Source: Gnetum montanum (taxonomy: Eukaryota > Streptophyta > Gnetopsida > Gnetales > Gnetaceae). From it: a stretch of 64,000 nucleotides of DNA. Shown piece by piece: positions 59,939 to 64,000 of the stretch. How positions within the stretch are numbered: the stretch's first letter is position 1; the number at the start of each line of letters is the position of its first letter. The notes under the pieces were generated by a model. The model saw nothing but the letters and a program-made list of their open reading frames with translations. It was not told the origin of the DNA and ran no database searches. The position numbers and the translations under genes are program-made. The stretch lies in contig MNCI01004755.1 of assembly GCA_015680685.1 (NCBI GenBank), positions 344,828-408,827 on the forward strand, written 5' to 3'.

Positions 59939-60599
59939 TGTTCCCACTTGTTGTACACATCCTGAACCAGTGCAACACTACTGGGATTACCAAATGCTAA
60001 TTGTTACTGGGTTACCAAGTGTTACATGCATGCTCGAAGTGGTCATGCTTGTGTAATTTAATGATTTACTTAATTGATCAAAATGAATTACTGTGCTAAT
60101 AACATAAATGTAAAGTTCATAAAATAAAATAAATGAAATGCATAAGAAAATAAAATAAAAGAAATGCATAAGAAAACAAATCTCAAGTGCTGCAAGGATG
60201 AATCAGAGAGCTCATCTTTATTTTCATACACAAGGTATGCTTAGGTACACAATGCTCGAATAAAGATCCATCCACACTTAGACCTCCTACTGCGGGCACA
60301 TGGAAAATACTCTAACTTTCAAATGGACTACAAGAGTTTTGCTGCTTGACTGCTAAAAGACTTTGTTCCAATTGTGTTCCTGGGCACTATATTTATAGGC
60401 TTGGGAGCAGCTACTCTAATAATTAGAGTAACCACTCTAATAATTAGAATAATTGCCAAAGTAACCGCTAGAGTAACTACTCTAATAATTAGAATAACTA
60501 CTAGAGTAACCACTCTAATAATTAGAGTAACTGCTACAATAACCGCTAGAGTAACCACTCTAATAATTAGAATAACTACTAGAGTAACCACTCTCATCA
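59939..60599 (-). repeat. LTR in minus orientation
   Basis: On the minus strand it runs TGATGAGAGTGG...GTGGGAACA. A purine tract (TCATGGGGGTA) stands just before its start, a TATAAATA box lies at 60397-60390 and AATAAA at 60222-60217. It could be the 3' LTR of the minus-strand gypsy pol at 62629-64000, with a 1.9-kb spacer, or belong to a separate element. No second copy is in the window. Confidence 0.6.
60390..60397 (-). promoter_or_regulatory. LTR TATA box
   Basis: TATTTATA on the plus strand, just downstream (element sense) of the tandem repeat block, as expected of a U3 promoter. Confidence 0.6.
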
Positions 60600-60600
60600 T
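60413..60600 (-). repeat. Tandem repeat with 78-bp higher-order period
   Basis: The near-palindromic core ACTCTAATAATTAGARTAA starts at 60413, 60434, 60479, 60512, 60557 and 60590 (last partial). Spacings are 21, 45, 33, 45, 33, so a 45+33 unit repeats. All spacings are multiples of three, which keeps frames open on both strands. Confidence 0.9.
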
Positions 60601-60609
60601 ACCCCCATG

Positions 60610-62535
60610 ACTAAATGAAAAATCGTCCTCAAGTTCCTTACAAAATATTTAGAAAGTATGGGATTATTGACTAATTGAAAATTGATGGTGGAATGGGATG
60701 ACAGACTCAATGTGCCCAATGAATGGAACAATAAGCATATTACAACATTAGTGTTCATGATCATTGTGGTTAACACTCCTACATAAATGACATCTAAGAC
60801 TTTATTTGGCAGCTTGAAGAGAAAAAGAGGGAGAGAAAGAAGATGGAGCATGTTGTTGCCAATGCCAAGATTGCACCTTCCATTGTTTATCCATAGCCAT
60901 GCCACCAAACTTGCTCCTTTCATAAATGCTCCAGTTCCAATCCATCCTGAGTGGTTCCTCCAAGCCCAATCCATTGTTTGAATGATCTCCATCTGCATAC
61001 ACAACACAGTCACAAATGAATAAGGATAGATAATACACAATGTAGTTGATACCTTGCCTCGATATGAAGCGCATTGGCTGAGTTTTGGTTATGGTAGAAA
61101 CTAGTTCAGAGATTTATCACTAGCAACTACCCAAGGTGTAGGGGTTAGGTAATTAGTAAAATGGAAAAAATTAAAAAATTTGTGCCAGGGCCACCACAAC
61201 TAAGAGTGAACCTCCAATAGCTATAAGATAGAAAAACATGAGGAATAAGAAAGATGAAAAATATCAACGACAATGCCAATAAAATAGATGTCATGCATGG
61301 AGATGAAATAAGAAATGATTGATTGTAGGAAATTTTTAAGGAAAAGAAGTTAATAATTGCACTAAAAAGAAATGCCAGTGGGTCCTCCTCAAAGCAGGCT
61401 CATGCCCTTTATGCCCTGACAAACCCACAAACCAAAGGTCCATAGGCTCTAGGAATGTCATTTAGAAGGAAGAGTTAAAAAATTACCCACAAGAATTCTC
61501 CAAAGAAAAATAATGCATCAACCTAGAATGGACTAATGATAAAACCAGCAATGAGGTAGAAAATAGGAAGAAATATGGAGAGGAGAGAATGGAATGGAAT
61601 CCCAAGAACAAGGTTGTGTAAAGCCCCTTGTGCATTTCATGGTTAAGATAACTGAGTAGAACTCATCCCAAATCTAGACTCAAACTAACCACATTCAGTG
61701 ACCTCGCATCAATACACTTGGTCAATCCATCCTTTTGAGGCAACAAGAATGCTTCCACAAAGACTGACCACCATCGTAAGGAGAGTGAGATGGAGAAGCA
61801 GGAAGCAAGAAAGGGCCTTAGTTAGAGGGAACCTTCAAGCATGGGTAACATGTCTTTTCAATGCCATAACCAATGCTTGTAGCCCATATTGCTTTATTAT
61901 GTCTAAGGTGTGTGCTTTGAATTCTCACCTTTTTCTCCTTTTTCTCTTTTTTTTTATGTTTATGCATGAGAACCACACCATGCAAAGACTTATTTTTATT
62001 CACTCAGCTTCTTGATATTTGAACAATTTCAGAATGGCAGAAAACCTAAGAAAAAGTATCCAAGCACCCAAGAGAATGGCCAGCACCAATGCATTGAATC
62101 CCCTTGAAGTCACACCATTTTTCATTCTTTGATTCTTTCCTTAGTTTGAAAAATACCCAGCCACCAATTCATTAACAATTTTACATAGAAAAAGGGGATT
62201 GTACAGTTCCAAGCCAAAGGAGACCATAGAGTTATATGGATGAGTGGACGGCGTGGACTCATTGCCTATTTTACCAAAAGAACCATACCTTAATATCAAC
62301 ATCATAATTAAAAGGTAAAAACTAAACATTAGTAATCAATATGATATAATTCAATCCACCATCATTAGCACTTATTAGATGATGAATAAAAGTAAATCAA
62401 GTAAACAAAGAAATAGTAAAAACATGAACGATGGTGTAAAAAAATAAGAAAATTTGAAAGAATGTGTAAAAAAATGTGTAAAACTAAAATTTAAAAAGAA
62501 CTAAGGGCCTAAAATAGTTAGCATAGGTGGCCATC
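60610..62535. other. Spacer without recognised gene
   Basis: Open frames up to 147 codons exist (60597-61040 minus, 61698-62015 plus), but none shows a motif I know. The block is bounded by two copies of CCCCCATGACTAA (about 60602-60614 and 62536-62548). It may be the post-pol region of the minus-strand element or an insertion into it. Confidence 0.4.
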
Positions 62536-62628
62536 TCCCCCATGACTAAGTTGGAAGGAAGAGATCTGAAATAGTGAGCAAGGTTGTCCATCAAGAGAGG
62601 TAGCATGTGTACTGGCTATCCTAAGCTC

Positions 62629-64000
62629 CTAGAAAGGTTTGGTTTGTTGCACGTTGACCAAAATTTTCTTATCTAGGCTCTCAAGTTTGTATATTGTCAT
62701 GGCCCCTAAAGGAAAAGTTGCATAAATAATATAAGGTCCTTCCCACAGTGTTTGAAATTTAGTATGTTGTGGCACACGTGTGGGATTCCAATAGAGAACC
62801 TTACCTCCTGGGTGATATTTAACTTTCCTAATTCTTAGGTTATGATGTTGTTTATTGAAGGACTTGTGTAATTTTTTAGATGACAGGGTAGCTAATTGGT
62901 TTTCATCTAGCAAGTTAAGGGTTACTAACCATTTTTTCTATGCTAGATCAAGGTCAAGGTTGAGGTCACATGCTATGGATAGTGTATGGACCTCAGTTTG
63001 AATGGGAAGCATTCATAATTTACTGTACACTAACTCATAGGGAGAGTATCCTGTAGGGAGTTTCCATGTGTAGTGGTATGCCCAAAGAGCATCATTCAGT
63101 TTAGTGCTCCAATCTCACCTAAACTTGCTAATGGTTCTTGTCAATATCTTCGTAATCTCCCTATTGGTGACTTCTACTTGACCGTTTGTTTGGGGGTGGT
63201 ATGGTGTAGTAAATTTATGCTCAACCCCTAAGCATTGCATTAATTTCCAAAACATTGCACCTGTGAAGTGTGTACCATTGTCTAAAATAACTGCACGCGG
63301 CACACCAAACCTATTTATGATTTGTCGTTGAACAAATCATGTAGCTATAGATGATGTACAATATTTAACAGCAATTGCTTTGGCCCATTTTGTTAGGTAA
63401 TCAACAACAACAATAATATAAGCTTTTCCATTGGACATTGGTGTAATTAGCCCCATAAAATCAATTCCCCCAATGTTGAAGGGTTCTAACGGTTGAATCC
63501 ATTATTGCAAATCCTCCATTCTAGCAGTCATTCCCCCATCACATTGAAAGCACTTACAAGATTGGACAAAATGATGGGTGTCTTAAAATAATGTGGGCTA
63601 ATAATATTTTGCAAGCAGGATCTTGATGAATATTTGTCTCCCAATGTAACGACCCCCACAAGCACCCTCATGAGCATCTTAGAGAACTTTAGTTGATCTA
63701 TATCGAGAACATACCATCAAGCTAAGCCATCGGGACACACTTTGTAAAGTTGCCCATTGATATCCATAAAGTATTTGGCTTGGTGAAGAAACTACTGTTT
63801 CTTCTTAAGTTTTAACTCTTGTGGTGTTTTTTGGGTGAGGAGATAGGTAAGAATGCTACTGTACTAGTTTTTCTCCATGGGTGATTGATTATTCACTACG
63901 CCAGCAAAGAGAAATTCATCAGGAAAATGATTAGAAATTGGATACTCATCCTCTTTGTTGTCCCATCACAACTAAAATAAATGATCAGCAACTACATTCT
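62629..64000 (-). pseudogene. Ty3/gypsy pol (RNase H end and integrase), runs off window
   Basis: Reading leftward from 64000: the RNase H tail and linker (VADHLFQL, NHFPDEFLFAG, near 63880-63995); the zinc domain HEGACGGRYIGR...FVQSCKCFQCDGG (near 63535-63675); IDFMGLI near 63445-63465; VILDNGTHFTG near 63255-63290; and TTPYHPQTNGQVEVTNRE near 63160-63215. The DDE triad is present. The C-terminal domain KVKYHPGGKVLYW...LWEGPYIIYATF lies at 62700-62850. A few stops separate these open pieces. It is the same family as element B but better preserved; RT must lie beyond 64000. Confidence 0.87.

Noticed and set aside
60328-60610. Overlapping ORFs on both strands of about 80-90 codons rich in Ile, Val, Thr and Arg
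   Set aside because: They are by-products of a tandem repeat whose spacings are multiples of three; no start context or family match.
60597-61040. 147-codon minus-strand ORF as an envelope-like gene
   Set aside because: It has hydrophobic stretches but no signal peptide, furin-like site or family similarity I can name, and no matching frame elsewhere.

Overview
The window is plant nuclear DNA made almost entirely of nested, decayed LTR retrotransposons. A seed plant with a large, retroelement-rich genome fits best. A gymnosperm is my guess from the element types and the age of the nest, but nothing in the sequence proves it. I recognise no host gene. No retroviral-type reading frame is intact; most carry in-frame stops and frameshifts.

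The nest, outermost first. (B) An old plus-strand Ty3/gypsy element is split in two: its RT/RNase H piece lies near 535-1800 and its integrase near 54710-55760. (EPRV) A minus-strand fragment of an endogenous Caulimoviridae-type pararetrovirus lies at about 1755-4575. (A) A plus-strand Ty3/gypsy element of Tat type runs from about 4581 to 54709 and retains only gag and protease. (C) A minus-strand Tat element (7313-42385, target duplication CTACA/CTACC) sits inside the gag of A. (E) A related minus-strand Tat element (21424-39502, target duplication GTATG) sits inside the gag of C. (Copia) A plus-strand Ty1/copia element (47830-54207, target duplication TTTTG) sits inside the 3' LTR of A. To the right lie a B-type 3' non-coding region, a decayed gag-like frame, an LTR in minus orientation with a 78-bp higher-order repeat, and a minus-strand Ty3/gypsy pol that runs off the window.

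The notable part is the middle of C and E. In both, gag-protease and RT-RNase H-integrase are separated by about 5.4-5.7 kb. That gap holds a transcription unit on the opposite strand, with a TATA box, about eight exons whose splice sites and phases can be read, and an AATAAA signal. The two copies align exon by exon in protein sequence, so the gene was already in the common ancestor of C and E. Its first domain faintly resembles the FCP1/NIF-type HAD phosphatase fold without the catalytic aspartates; a middle domain recalls putative plant transposon proteins; the end is helical with an acidic tail.

The same gaps, and the space after integrase, carry arrays of a short repeat that can form a 4-5 bp stem with a six-base loop. 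Compensatory base changes keep the stem, and the related element A has the motif at the matching position. In E, a GCGTATACGC-type palindrome and a TATACGCCGGGTTA unit occur both in the LTRs and in the first intron of the antisense gene, so the two opposed transcription units may share regulators.
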